Shown in pieces: positions 22,186 through 30,386 of a DNA stretch of 39,879 nt. The notes below the pieces were generated by a model. The model had not been told where the DNA came from. It saw only the letters and a program-made list of their open reading frames with translations, and made no database searches. The position numbers were made by a program, and so were the translations under genes. The first letter of the stretch is position 1; every line of letters begins with the position of its first letter. Origin of the DNA: Phycisphaerales bacterium UBA7800 (GTDB lineage Bacteria > Planctomycetota > Phycisphaerae > Phycisphaerales > Phycisphaeraceae); contig DLCK01000080.1 of the NCBI GenBank assembly GCA_002480565.1, forward strand, positions 72,611-112,489, written 5' to 3'.

Positions 22186-24723
22186 TTATTTTGTTTCAGC
22201 GCCAGCTTCGGCAAGATTTTCTGACTCGTCGTCGGGCTTGTCGTCTTTTTTGATCTCTTCGGACGTGTAGGTCAGGCCATCCTTACCCTCATCATGGGTT
22301 GCCTTGATGAGATGACCTGCTTTGAATTGACCGCGGAGAATCGCTTCGGAAAGCGCGTCTTCGACGTGTTGTTCAATCGCACGACGCAACGGACGGGCAC
22401 CATAGTCAGGGTTGTAACCCTTCTCAATGAGATAGTCGCGAGCTTTATCGTCGACCTCTAATTTCAGTTCCTTGAGTTCGAGTCTTTCATAAACCTTACG
22501 CAGTTCGTAGTCGACGATCTGCTCAAGGTTGGCACGATTCAAGGCACGGAAGACGATGATATCATCCAGACGGTTGATGAATTCAGGACGGAAGTACCGT
22601 TCGATTTCATTGGTCAACGTCTGCTTCATCTTCGAATAGTCGGTGTCTTCGTTGGGCTTGGAGAAGCCGAAACCGCCACCGGTCTTGATCAGGTCTGCAC
22701 CGATGTTGGAGGTCATGATCAACACCGTGTTACGGAAGTCGACATGGCGGCCAAAGCTGTCGGTGAGTTGTCCTTCTTCCATGATCTGAAGAAGCATGTT
22801 AAAGACGTCAGGGTGAGCTTTTTCGATTTCGTCCAAAAGCACCACAGAGTAGGGCCGACGACGAATCTGCTCGGTGAGTTGCCCGCCTTCTTCGTATCCG
22901 ACATAGCCAGGAGGCGCGCCAATCAGACGGCTGACGTTATGCTTCTCCATGTACTCGGACATGTCGATGCGGATGAGTGATTCTTCATCACCGAACATGA
23001 AGTCCGCCAGTGCCTTGGAGAGCAGGGTTTTACCCACACCTGAAGGGCCGACGAAGATAAAGCTACCCATCGGGCGGCGTGGATCTTTCATGCCCGAGCG
23101 TGCTCGACGCAGCGCCTTGGCAATGATCTTGATGCCTTCTTCCTGGCTGACCACGCGCTTGTGCAATTCTTCTTCGATGCGAAGCAGACGTTCGGATTCT
23201 GCGGTATCCATACGGGTCAATGGGATGCCGGTCATCTTGGAGACGACCTCAGCGATGGTTTCTTCATCCACCACGCCGTCAACTTCCTGACTCTTGGCAC
23301 GCCATTCCTTGAGGATTTCCTCTTTCTTGCGACGCAGATTTTCAGCCTGATCACGCAGTTCTGCAGCACGTTCATAGTCGGCTGCTTTGACCGCTTCATC
23401 TTTTTCGATGCTCAGGTGTTCGATCTGCTCTTCGATTTCAGCAAGGTTAGGTGGCTTGCTCATGCTCTTGAGGCGAATGCGAGCACCTGCTTCGTCGATC
23501 ACGTCGATGGACTTGTCAGGCTGAACGCGGCCGGTGATGTAACGAGTGGATAGTTCCACTGCGTCCAATAATGCTTCGTTGGTAATGCGAACGCGGTGAT
23601 GCGCTTCATAGCGATCACGCAGACCCTTGAGAATTTCATAGGTCTCTGCCTTGTTGGGCGGTTCCACGAGAATGGTCTGGAAGCGACGTTCCAAAGCACC
23701 ATCTTTTTCGATGTACTTGCGGTATTCGTCAAGTGTCGTAGCACCAATGCACTGAATCTCACCACGCGAAAGGGCGGGTTTGAGAACGTTGGCTGCATCA
23801 ATAGCGCCTTCGGCACCACCGGCTCCGACAAGGGTGTGCAGTTCGTCAATGAACAAAAGCACATTCTTGGCGCGACGCACTTCGTTCATCACTGCTTTGA
23901 TGCGTTCTTCAAACTGACCGCGGTATTTTGTGCCAGCCACCATCATCGCAAGGTCCAGTACCACGATGCGACGGTCACAGAGAATCTCAGGCACTTCATT
24001 GCTGATAATCTTCTGTGCCAGTCCTTCGACGATAGCTGTCTTGCCCACACCTGCTTCACCCAGCAAGACCGGGTTGTTCTTGGTGCGACGGCAGAGAATC
24101 TGAATCAGTCGCTCGATTTCATCGGCTCGGCCAATGACCGGATCAAGCGTGCTTTCTTTGGCAAGCTCAGTGAGGTCACGACCAAAACTGTCCAATGCAG
24201 GCGTCTTGGAATTCTTGGGGTTCTTGGAGGAACTGCTGCTGCTGGTGGGATCATCTGAATCCTTGGTGGATTCATCAGCATCCACACCTGCGCCCAGCAG
24301 GTTCAATACTTCCTCGCGGACTTCTTCAAGCTTTAAGCCCAGGTTCATCAGGACCTGTGCAGCAACACCTTCGTGCTCCCGAAGCAGTCCAAGCAGCAGA
24401 TGCTCAGTGCCCACATAGTTGTGGTTGAGATTGCGTGCTTCCTCAATGGCGTATTCAATCACCTTCTTGGCGCGAGGTGTCTGGGGAAGCTTGCCCATGG
24501 TGACCATATCCGGGCCACTCTTGACGAGCTTCTCGACTTCCAGACGAACCTTGCGAAGGTCGACATCGAGATTTTTAAGAACATTGGCACCAACGCCTGA
24601 ACCTTCTTTCACCAGTCCAAGCAGGATATGCTCGGTGCCGATGTATTCATGGTTAAAGCGTTGGGCTTCCTGGTTAGCCAGGGCCATAACTTTTCTTGCG
24701 CGATCCGTGAATCTTTCAAACAT
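22186..24723 (-). CDS. clpC: ClpC-type AAA+ unfoldase of the Clp protease
   Basis: ClpC unfolds protein substrates and feeds them to the ClpP peptidase. The 845-residue protein has a double Clp_N repeat (residues 1-145, FTDRARKVMALANQEAQRFNH and YVGTEHLLLGLLREHEG), then AAA domain 1 with GEAGVGKTAIVEGLA and LFIDELHTLVGAG. A UVR-type middle helix lies near 430-470 (DYERAAELRDQAENLRRKK), and AAA domain 2 carries GPSGVGKTLLSKALADF and VLLDEIEKAHPDVFN. The UVR motif separates it from ClpA and ClpB. The region after residue 145 is a Ser/Lys-rich linker. No CtsR- or CIRCE-like operator was found upstream, and no mcsA, mcsB or ctsR neighbours are present, so its control differs from that in Bacillus or lies elsewhere. 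Confidence 0.95.
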   Translation of the reverse strand: MFERFTDRARKVMALANQEAQRFNHEYIGTEHILLGLVKEGSGVGANVLKNLDVDLRKVRLEVEKLVKSGPDMVTMGKLPQTPRAKKVIEYAIEEARNLNHNYVGTEHLLLGLLREHEGVAAQVLMNLGLKLEEVREEVLNLLGAGVDADESTKDSDDPTSSSSSSKNPKNSKTPALDSFGRDLTELAKESTLDPVIGRADEIERLIQILCRRTKNNPVLLGEAGVGKTAIVEGLAQKIISNEVPEILCDRRIVVLDLAMMVAGTKYRGQFEERIKAVMNEVRRAKNVLLFIDELHTLVGAGGAEGAIDAANVLKPALSRGEIQCIGATTLDEYRKYIEKDGALERRFQTILVEPPNKAETYEILKGLRDRYEAHHRVRITNEALLDAVELSTRYITGRVQPDKSIDVIDEAGARIRLKSMSKPPNLAEIEEQIEHLSIEKDEAVKAADYERAAELRDQAENLRRKKEEILKEWRAKSQEVDGVVDEETIAEVVSKMTGIPLTRMDTAESERLLRIEEELHKRVVSQEEGIKIIAKALRRARSGMKDPRRPMGSFIFVGPSGVGKTLLSKALADFMFGDEESLIRIDMSEYMEKHNVSRLIGAPPGYVGYEEGGQLTEQIRRRPYSVVLLDEIEKAHPDVFNMLLQIMEEGQLTDSFGRHVDFRNTVLIMTSNIGADLIKTGGGFGFSKPNEDTDYSKMKQTLTNEIERYFRPEFINRLDDIIVFRALNRANLEQIVDYELRKVYERLELKELKLEVDDKARDYLIEKGYNPDYGARPLRRAIEQHVEDALSEAILRGQFKAGHLIKATHDEGKDGLTYTSEEIKKDDKPDDESENLAEAGAETK

Positions 24724-25094
24724 AGTAACTCTCTTAGCGGGGTCGTTTTCGTTTCACGTGCCTAGGTTCGATTCTACGCTTTTCAGTGGTGGATAGCCAA
24801 TTCTATACCACTGGATTTATATCGGTCATCCGGACATCAGGACAAGAGCGTTACGACCGAGGCGGTTATTGACTGTGTAAGGTTAGGCGGGATGTCCTGT
24901 GGGTATCAGTTTTCAATTTTACGATCTTTTTAATTATAAACCAGTTAAACAGGCAGAGTATTCGAATTGGACGCATATTTTTTCAAACTTTTATCCAATC
25001 CTCTGGTTTACAAAATCCGACATTATCCTATTCTGCATAACACCCGATAATCGTTTGGGTTGCATTTTACTCCAGGGAACACATCATAATTGCC
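24724..25094. other. Divergent intergenic region between clpC and the AAA+ gene
   Basis: About 370 bases holding the promoters of two divergent genes. An inverted repeat CAGTGGT...ACCACTG (24784-24790/24807-24813), with arms 16 bases apart, lies about 60-90 bases upstream of clpC and could be an operator. The part near 24900-25040 is AT-rich. No gene is seen; the short frame 24899-25165 overlaps the real start of the next gene and is not credible. Confidence 0.5.
25007..25034 (+). promoter_or_regulatory. Candidate promoter of the Ycf46-like ATPase gene
   Basis: TTTACA (25007-25012), a 16-base spacer and TATTCT (25029-25034). Transcription would begin near 25041, about 54 bases before the ATG. 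Pattern only. Confidence 0.4.
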
Positions 25095-26585
25095 ATGAAC
25101 GATACACAACGCTTTGCGTCTTATCTGAATGCTCGACAGGCCTGTATTTTCATTCAGACCTTTGAAGAATTGTATGCATCTCAAATCGTCTTGAACGTTG
25201 CTCACGAAAAAATGATTTCGACTTTGGCATGGTCCAGCAGTCGAGGTGTGTATGAACCGTTTAATCCGCAACGGGGCTCTGTTGCGGATACCGAACATCC
25301 AGCTGCGGGTTTGTATTACCTGTTGAATATGGCTGATCCGCCTTCCATGGTGGTGATCCATGACGCTTTGGATTATTTGCCTGATCCCAAATTGCATCGA
25401 CTCATCCGCGACCTGCATGCTGCCTTTACGCAGACTGGCGGGACGATGGTTTTCATCGATCACAACGACAAAATGCCTGATGTGTTGGCCAATGTCTCCA
25501 CACGTTTTGAAATGACACTTCCCACCGAGGAGGAGTTAAGCCAACTCGTTCGCAACGTGGTGACACGTGAACATCATGATCGTGGTGTTAAAGCCAAGGT
25601 CACTCGCAAAGCATTTGATCTGATCATTCGAAACCTGCGGGGCTTGACGCGATCCCAAGCCGAACGTGTCATCATGGAAGCCATTGCAGATGACAATGAC
25701 TTTGCGGATCACGATGTGAATACGATCCTTGCCAGCAAACGGCGGATGCTTCATCAGGACAGTCTGCTTGAATACATTGAGTCGCCAGTGACATTGGACA
25801 GCATCGCGGGTGTCAAGAATCTCAAGCGTTGGCTTAATCAACGTCAACGTGCGTTGTCGGATGAGGCACGTGAATTTGGCATCGATCCGCCACGTGGTGT
25901 GTTGATGCTTGGTGTGCCGGGGGCAGGCAAAAGTTTATGCGCCAAAGCCGTTGCAACAGCATGGCAGTATCCGTTGTTACGCCTGGACCCGTCAGCCTTG
26001 TATGACCGTTACATCGGTGAGTCCGAACGTCGCCTGCGTCAAGCTTTGCGTCAAGCCGAGGCGATGAGTCCAATCATTTTATGGATTGACGAAATCGAAA
26101 AAGGTTTTGCATCAGCGGGCGCCCAAAGCAACGATGGCGGACTCTCGCAGCGGATGTTTGGCACACTGCTAACTTGGATGCAGGAACACACCGAACCGGT
26201 TTTCTTAATTGCCACAGCAAATAATATTGAAGCGTTACCGCCGGAGTTATTGCGAAAAGGACGATTCGACGAAATCTTTTTCGTTGACCTGCCCAAGTCC
26301 TTTGTGCGTAAAGCGATTTTCAAAATTCATCTTAAAAAACGACATTGTGAACCGAGCAATTTTGATCTTGATCAACTGGCTAAAGCAGCAGAAGGCTTCA
26401 CCGGTTCGGAGATTGAACAAGCCATCATCAGTGGTTTACACGAAGCCTACGCACTGAACAGACCGTTATGCAATGAGGATATCCTTGCTGCATTGAAACA
26501 GACTTCGCCCTTGTCGGTGGTGATGGGAGATCGTTTGGAAGCCTTGCGGCAGTGGGCCAAACCCCGCTGCGTGATGGCGGATTGA
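25095..26585 (+). CDS. Ycf46-like AAA+ ATPase
   Basis: A 496-residue protein with the architecture of the chloroplast/cyanobacterial Ycf46 ATPases. The N-terminal half (residues 1-220) is a non-ATPase part with a degenerate P-loop-like fold (VVIHDALDYLPDPKLHRLIR, then a helical RNLRGLTRSQAERVIMEAI). The AAA module follows: Walker A GVPGAGKS at 273-280, YIGESERRLRQALRQAE, Walker B ILWIDEIEKGFA with Asp332, and PPELLRKGRFDEIFF, which carries the arginine finger and sensor residues. The C-terminus has the usual lid (FTGSEIEQAIISGLHEA). No transmembrane segment or protease domain follows, so it is not FtsH. Its substrate is not known. The start is ATG 25095 without an obvious Shine-Dalgarno site. 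Confidence 0.85.
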   Translation: MNDTQRFASYLNARQACIFIQTFEELYASQIVLNVAHEKMISTLAWSSSRGVYEPFNPQRGSVADTEHPAAGLYYLLNMADPPSMVVIHDALDYLPDPKLHRLIRDLHAAFTQTGGTMVFIDHNDKMPDVLANVSTRFEMTLPTEEELSQLVRNVVTREHHDRGVKAKVTRKAFDLIIRNLRGLTRSQAERVIMEAIADDNDFADHDVNTILASKRRMLHQDSLLEYIESPVTLDSIAGVKNLKRWLNQRQRALSDEAREFGIDPPRGVLMLGVPGAGKSLCAKAVATAWQYPLLRLDPSALYDRYIGESERRLRQALRQAEAMSPIILWIDEIEKGFASAGAQSNDGGLSQRMFGTLLTWMQEHTEPVFLIATANNIEALPPELLRKGRFDEIFFVDLPKSFVRKAIFKIHLKKRHCEPSNFDLDQLAKAAEGFTGSEIEQAIISGLHEAYALNRPLCNEDILAALKQTSPLSVVMGDRLEALRQWAKPRCVMAD

Positions 26586-26619
26586 TGTTCAATGATCACT
26601 GTCAGAGAAAGTTGGGTTA

Positions 26620-26641
26620 GCACCAGGTGTCAATCTGGTGC
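26620..26641. terminator. Stem-loop between convergent genes
   Basis: GCACCAG (26620-26626) and CTGGTGC (26635-26641) form a perfect seven-base-pair stem between the stop codons of the AAA+ gene and mlaD. There is no T-run on either strand, so termination is only suggested by position. Confidence 0.35.
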
Positions 26642-26654
26642 AGGCAAGCCAATA

Positions 26655-28106
26655 TCACTTGGCAGGTTTCGGCGAGACCTTGTTGTACTTGTTGAGCGTG
26701 TCCCAGAAGATTTTCTCAGTCGACTTAAACTTGTCGAAGATCGTACTTAGATGTTGGACCATCTCCTGAACCTGCTTGGGGTCAGAGTTTTGCTGTTGGA
26801 CAACTGCGTCAAGACTGGCGGATGCGGCTTGCAATGCGCCTGCTGCCAAGGCAAAGGAACGGGCAGCATCGTAGAGGTTGTCGGTTTCCAACTCCTCTTC
26901 ACTGGGAGTATGCAACAGTCGCCATGGACTGCGACGAATTTCTACGGTTGCCAGGTTCATCTGTTCAGCACTGATCTGTGCGTTGGCCAGTGTGTTTTCC
27001 AAAACAGGCTTGGCACCTGCGACGAAGTCACGAATTTTTGCGGATGATGATTTGAGATTTTCAGCAGTCTGTTTGACACTGGTCATCGCAATGTTGAGTT
27101 GATCCAGTGTGTTGCCCTTAAGACCTGCCAGCAAATCTTTGGCGTCGGCTGTGGCGGTTTTGATGTTGGCAAGTGAATCCTTGACGGTTTGTTGTTGTGA
27201 TTCAACCAGTGCGTCGAGTTTGCCCATGGCGTTATCCGCGCGATCCAGAATCTTACCAATTTTTGTATTCCATTCTTTGGAGTTGGCGGCAATGTCGCTG
27301 GTGACGGTTTTGATGTGATCCAGTGATTTGTTCAGCGAATCGATAGAGCCTTGGGCTTTGGTAACCAAGGTGTCGGCATTACCCATGACGGTCTTGGCTC
27401 GCGTGGTGATTTGGGGCAGGTCGGTTCGCAAGCTACTGGTGATAGCTGCGACATTCTCGAAGATGATTTGGATTTCCTGTCGCTGTTTGGATTCGATCCC
27501 CATGTTCACGGTCATGTCACGGACAAGCGGACTGCCAGCAATTGCGCCTGGGATGGCGTCGACAGGGCCGGGATAAAGGGCGAGTAAATCTTTGTTGGTC
27601 AGCTCAGAGCGTTTTTGACCGGTGGCTAATGACCAGTCGGGCACCACTGTCGCAGGCATGGTATTGCTTGTGGTGTATTCCATTGCATCGCGTTGGGCTT
27701 GGGACTGAATACCGATGCTGCCACCCACCGAGGCGATGTTCAAACGCGTGCCCGAACCCAGCGGTGGGACGACCAGTTCGATTTGGGCGTCCCAGTAAAT
27801 AGTGATTTTTTCAGGGATGAGCATGGTGACCGTTAAGCCCAGAATATGCTCGGTTCCATCTTCATGTTTTTTCGGAGGAGAATAAGGCTCAATACTCTGT
27901 ATTTCGCCTACAGGTTGGTCACCAAGGGTTACTGCTGCGCCGGGCTTGAGTCCTTGGACACCATCAGCCAATTGGTAAAACACCTTCACAGGCTTTTTGG
28001 TCTGTGTGAAGCGACTGATGTCCGCTAAGGTGAAAATAACCACCAACGCGAGAATGATCCCAAGGAGGACGAACAGGCCGGCTTTGACGTTATCTTGTTT
28101 TTTCAT
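26655..28106 (-). CDS. mlaD: MlaD/MCE-domain lipid transport protein
   Basis: MlaD-type proteins sit in the inner membrane with the MCE domain in the periplasm and pass phospholipids between membranes together with an ABC transporter. This 483-residue protein starts MKKQDNVKAGLFVLLG, the normal MCE start, with one membrane span (about residues 10-28). The MCE domain follows (about 38-150, VKVFYQLADGVQGLKPGAAV and GDQPVGEIQSIE). The long C-terminal part (about 190-480) is helical, with recurring Ser/Ala/Thr-rich heptad-like stretches such as NADTLVTKAQGSIDSLNKSL, resembling elongated MCE tunnels. It follows mlaF closely on the minus strand. No Shine-Dalgarno site is visible; a CTAG-rich repeat occupies that position. 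The gene is named by family, not by proven function. Confidence 0.85.
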   Translation of the reverse strand: MKKQDNVKAGLFVLLGIILALVVIFTLADISRFTQTKKPVKVFYQLADGVQGLKPGAAVTLGDQPVGEIQSIEPYSPPKKHEDGTEHILGLTVTMLIPEKITIYWDAQIELVVPPLGSGTRLNIASVGGSIGIQSQAQRDAMEYTTSNTMPATVVPDWSLATGQKRSELTNKDLLALYPGPVDAIPGAIAGSPLVRDMTVNMGIESKQRQEIQIIFENVAAITSSLRTDLPQITTRAKTVMGNADTLVTKAQGSIDSLNKSLDHIKTVTSDIAANSKEWNTKIGKILDRADNAMGKLDALVESQQQTVKDSLANIKTATADAKDLLAGLKGNTLDQLNIAMTSVKQTAENLKSSSAKIRDFVAGAKPVLENTLANAQISAEQMNLATVEIRRSPWRLLHTPSEEELETDNLYDAARSFALAAGALQAASASLDAVVQQQNSDPKQVQEMVQHLSTIFDKFKSTEKIFWDTLNKYNKVSPKPAK

Positions 28107-28113
28107 GATGAAT

Positions 28114-28139
28114 AGGGACTAGTGACTAGCGACTAGGGG
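28114..28139. repeat. CTAG-rich short repeat before mlaD
   Basis: Three copies of the GACTAG theme (GGGACTAGTGACTAGCGACT onward) lie directly upstream of the mlaD start on the minus strand. They are related to the arrays at 10452-10550. They take the place of a ribosome-binding site. Confidence 0.7.
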
Positions 28140-28151
28140 AGAAAAAAACAT

Positions 28152-29072
28152 TCAAACCTTTGCACGGGTTGGCGTGACAGCAGGTCTGGAAGCAATCTGC
28201 GGAGCCACAAGCCCCAGCAAGTCTTCTGCGTAGTTGGATGTCTGTTTACGTTGGGTTAATGGCCCTTCAAAACTGCCGGTCAAGAACTGGCGAATAAGGG
28301 CTTCGTCTGTGGAAAGATCATTGGACGTACTGTCACGGATTTGCTCAAATTCCTGACGCGTTCCGATTTTCAAAACACGCCCTTTGTCCAGCATGACCAT
28401 GCGGTCGGCAATGGTAAAAGCCGAATCCATTTCATGCGTGACCACCACACTGGTGACACCCAGTTGCCTGGAGAGACTGATCATCAATTGGTCGATTTCC
28501 GCACTGGTAACGGGATCAAGCCCCGCTGAGGGTTCATCGTAAAATAATATTTGCGGGTCCAATGCAAGAGCCCGTGCGAGACCTGCACGTTTTTTCATCC
28601 CGCCGGAGATCTCCGAAGGCAGTTTGCTCCAATGCTCACGAAGTCCAACCATCTCAAGCTTGATCTTGACCATGATGTCAATGGTCTCTTCAGGCAGGTC
28701 GGTATGCTCCATGAGAATCATGGCCACATTATCGCGCAGGTTCATGGAGTTAAACAACGCGCCAGACTGAAAGAGAATGCCAAAGCGTTTGCGGATTTCG
28801 TTGAGTTGTTCTTCTTCGATGCCAATAATGGATTGGCCAAGGAGTTCGATATCACCAGAGTCGGGTTGCAGTGATCCAATCATGTGTCGCAGGAAGGTAC
28901 TCTTGCCACACCCCGAGCCCCCCATGATGACAAGTGTTTCACCACGATAGATGTCCAGGTTGATCCCGTCGAGGATTGCGCGTGGACCGCCAAAGGTTTG
29001 AACCAGATCACGTACGCGGATCGCGCACGGACGTTGCGGCTTGTCTGCGATTGTGTCAGCAGATTCAGTCAT
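28152..29072 (-). CDS. mlaF: ABC transporter ATPase of the MlaFED lipid transport type
   Basis: This 306-residue ATPase carries Walker A GGSGCGKST (51-59), a Q-loop (FQSGALFNSM), the signature ISGGMKK (155-161) and Walker B ILFYDEPSAGLDP with the catalytic Glu, followed by the switch His in VVTHEMDSAF. The SGGMKKR form and the SGALFNS Q-loop are typical of MlaF/Ttg2A ATPases that energise MCE-linked lipid transport. It lies 45 bases upstream of mlaD in the same direction. The permease subunit MlaE is not adjacent and not in the window. The C-terminal 40 residues beyond the ABC domain are unexplained. No clear ribosome-binding site precedes the ATG. Confidence 0.92.
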   Translation of the reverse strand: MTESADTIADKPQRPCAIRVRDLVQTFGGPRAILDGINLDIYRGETLVIMGGSGCGKSTFLRHMIGSLQPDSGDIELLGQSIIGIEEEQLNEIRKRFGILFQSGALFNSMNLRDNVAMILMEHTDLPEETIDIMVKIKLEMVGLREHWSKLPSEISGGMKKRAGLARALALDPQILFYDEPSAGLDPVTSAEIDQLMISLSRQLGVTSVVVTHEMDSAFTIADRMVMLDKGRVLKIGTRQEFEQIRDSTSNDLSTDEALIRQFLTGSFEGPLTQRKQTSNYAEDLLGLVAPQIASRPAVTPTRAKV

Positions 29073-29248
29073 TTTCGTTACAACTTCATCGATTTGAATT
29101 GTTGAACCCCATTACGCAGGGTGACATGTTGGTCTGTCATCCCGTTGTCGCCGCATCACCGACGTTCGTTAACCTGTGCGATTGCTTTTATTTGGACACT
29201 GACATCATACTCTATGACGTTTGATCTGTCTTGAGAAAATTCCGCAAG

Positions 29249-29980
29249 TCAGGAACCTTGGTTTTCAGTTTTTAAAGTCTTTTGATCTGTCTTAATCGGT
29301 GTGAGTCGAATGGTCACATTTGTTCCCAGGGGAGGGATGTTTTTAGTCCGTGCTTGCCATTGGCCATTGTCATTTCGGGAGTTGACCTGCGTTTGTCTTG
29401 CGAGCATATCATCGCCGAAATGAACCAGTGTAATGACACTGCCGTTGGCGTCGGCACGGTAGATGTTCTGATCATGAGCCTTGATGAAACTCGAACCGGC
29501 AAACAGCCATAAATTGTCTGGCAGGTCATTGCCCGTGTTTTTGTTGTAAATCCACTTGTTGGCATTGACGATTTGTTGTTTGTCATCTTCTATATAGATT
29601 AAGTCCACCGAGATCAGTGGGCCCGACGCCTGGGTGATTTTCAATTCTTCGCCAACCTTTTGAGCGGTCATAGGCTTGCCCGGTTTGAGTCCGAGCATGA
29701 TTAGTCCAAGGTGGATATGACTGGGACGAGCAGCCGTACTGAGAATCGATTCGTGTTCACGGGTTCCAGGTGTACACAGTAACAATTCAAGCCAATCACC
29801 ATCACGTAAGACCACCTTGCCAGAGATATCGAGATATCCATTTTTGTGGTCGATCACAAGTCCGGGCAGTTTTGTGAGATGTTTTTTAGATGCTGTAGGC
29901 GGTGTATCTTGTGCTTGTACACTTGTTGTAAATAGACAAAGCGCAACGAGAATGAGCAATGGGCATTTCATGTGCAACAT
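29249..29980 (-). CDS. YdjY-domain secreted protein
   Basis: A 243-residue protein with a signal peptide (CPLLILVALCLFTTSVQA, cleavage near residue 23). The mature part has the YdjY pattern: LPGLVIDHKNGYLDISGKVVLRDG, LELLLCTPGTREHESIL, and PSHIHLGLIMLGLKPGKP. This family is frequent in Planctomycetota and proposed to be periplasmic; its biochemical role is unknown. Start candidates are ATG 29980 and ATG 29971; neither has a good ribosome-binding site. The gene is in line with mlaF and mlaD (176 bases upstream of mlaF), suggesting one minus-strand unit, and is preceded by the promoter-terminator arrangement at 30031-30166. Confidence 0.75.
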   Translation of the reverse strand: MLHMKCPLLILVALCLFTTSVQAQDTPPTASKKHLTKLPGLVIDHKNGYLDISGKVVLRDGDWLELLLCTPGTREHESILSTAARPSHIHLGLIMLGLKPGKPMTAQKVGEELKITQASGPLISVDLIYIEDDKQQIVNANKWIYNKNTGNDLPDNLWLFAGSSFIKAHDQNIYRADANGSVITLVHFGDDMLARQTQVNSRNDNGQWQARTKNIPPLGTNVTIRLTPIKTDQKTLKTENQGS

Positions 29981-30031
29981 GATAGCAAGGTCGCTCGGAG
30001 CAGGGGGCAGGTCAAATTAGAATTGAAAGGT

Positions 30032-30072
30032 AAAAAAAATAGGCCCGGCAAGACCGAAGCCTAGCCGAGCCC
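30032..30072 (-). terminator. Very strong intrinsic terminator with UUCG loop
   Basis: On the minus strand GGCTCGGC (30071-30064) pairs with GCCGGGCC (30049-30042). Inside, AGGC-TTCG-GTCT closes on a UUCG loop, and a TA plus eight T follows. No protein-coding gene of this strand ends before it, so it closes a short non-coding transcript or attenuates the YdjY-mlaF-mlaD unit, whose first start is 51 bases downstream. Confidence 0.9.
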
Positions 30073-30134
30073 TTCCGGGGGCAAATTTAAACATTGAGTC
30101 GCGTTGACTTGCGTGTCATGCGTTGCTCAACTTT
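30032..30134 (-). ncRNA. Short leader or small RNA upstream of the YdjY-mlaFD unit
   Basis: From the predicted transcription start near 30133 to the end of the T-run is about 100 bases, starting with an AAAAGTTGAG stretch that can pair with GACTCAAT (GTTGAG/CTCAAT) and ending in the strong terminator. It contains one ten-codon frame (ATG 30119 to TAA 30087, MTRKSTRLNV) without a convincing ribosome-binding site. Whether the RNA is a free regulator or a riboswitch/attenuator leader cannot be decided from sequence. Confidence 0.5.
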
Positions 30135-30138
30135 TAGA

Positions 30139-30166
30139 ATTATAGCTTGTGTCAAGATGGATGCAA
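30139..30166 (-). promoter_or_regulatory. Promoter facing the YdjY-mlaF-mlaD unit
   Basis: On the minus strand TTGCAT (30166-30161), a 16-base spacer and a perfect TATAAT (30144-30139). A second TTGACA lies inside the spacer but is too close to the -10 to be its partner. Confidence 0.6.
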
Positions 30167-30195
30167 GCAGTCCACAAACTGGGCATATGTCCGAA

Positions 30196-30369
30196 AAGTT
30201 GTAAAAAACACGGAAAATGTCAGACTTAGCCTGTTGATTGAATACAACATCCTCATGTGTTCTTTCCCGATGATTTGTTATCTCATAAATCTGTTGGGTT
30301 TACCATCGATTGGCGATCTTCACGAGTTTGGTAAGATGTTGGCCGGGGTATTCAATAAGTTGTAAAAAA
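30196..30369. repeat. Repeated elements upstream of the oxidoreductase gene
   Basis: AAGTTGTAAAAAA occurs twice in direct orientation (30196-30208 and 30357-30369). Between them ATTGAATAC (near 30237-30245) is the reverse complement of GTATTCAAT (near 30348-30356). The pattern could mark operator sites for the gene that starts at 30387. The interval has no coding content. Confidence 0.45.
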
Positions 30370-30386
30370 ATAAGGGAAAAATACCT

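Noticed and set aside
23596..24258. 220-codon plus-strand frame inside clpC
   Set aside because: It overlaps conserved AAA domain 1 of ClpC in antisense and shows no recognisable domain.
30087..30119. Leader peptide MTRKSTRLNV as a coding gene
   Set aside because: Ten codons without a clear ribosome-binding site or a run of regulatory amino acids; kept only as part of the leader observation.
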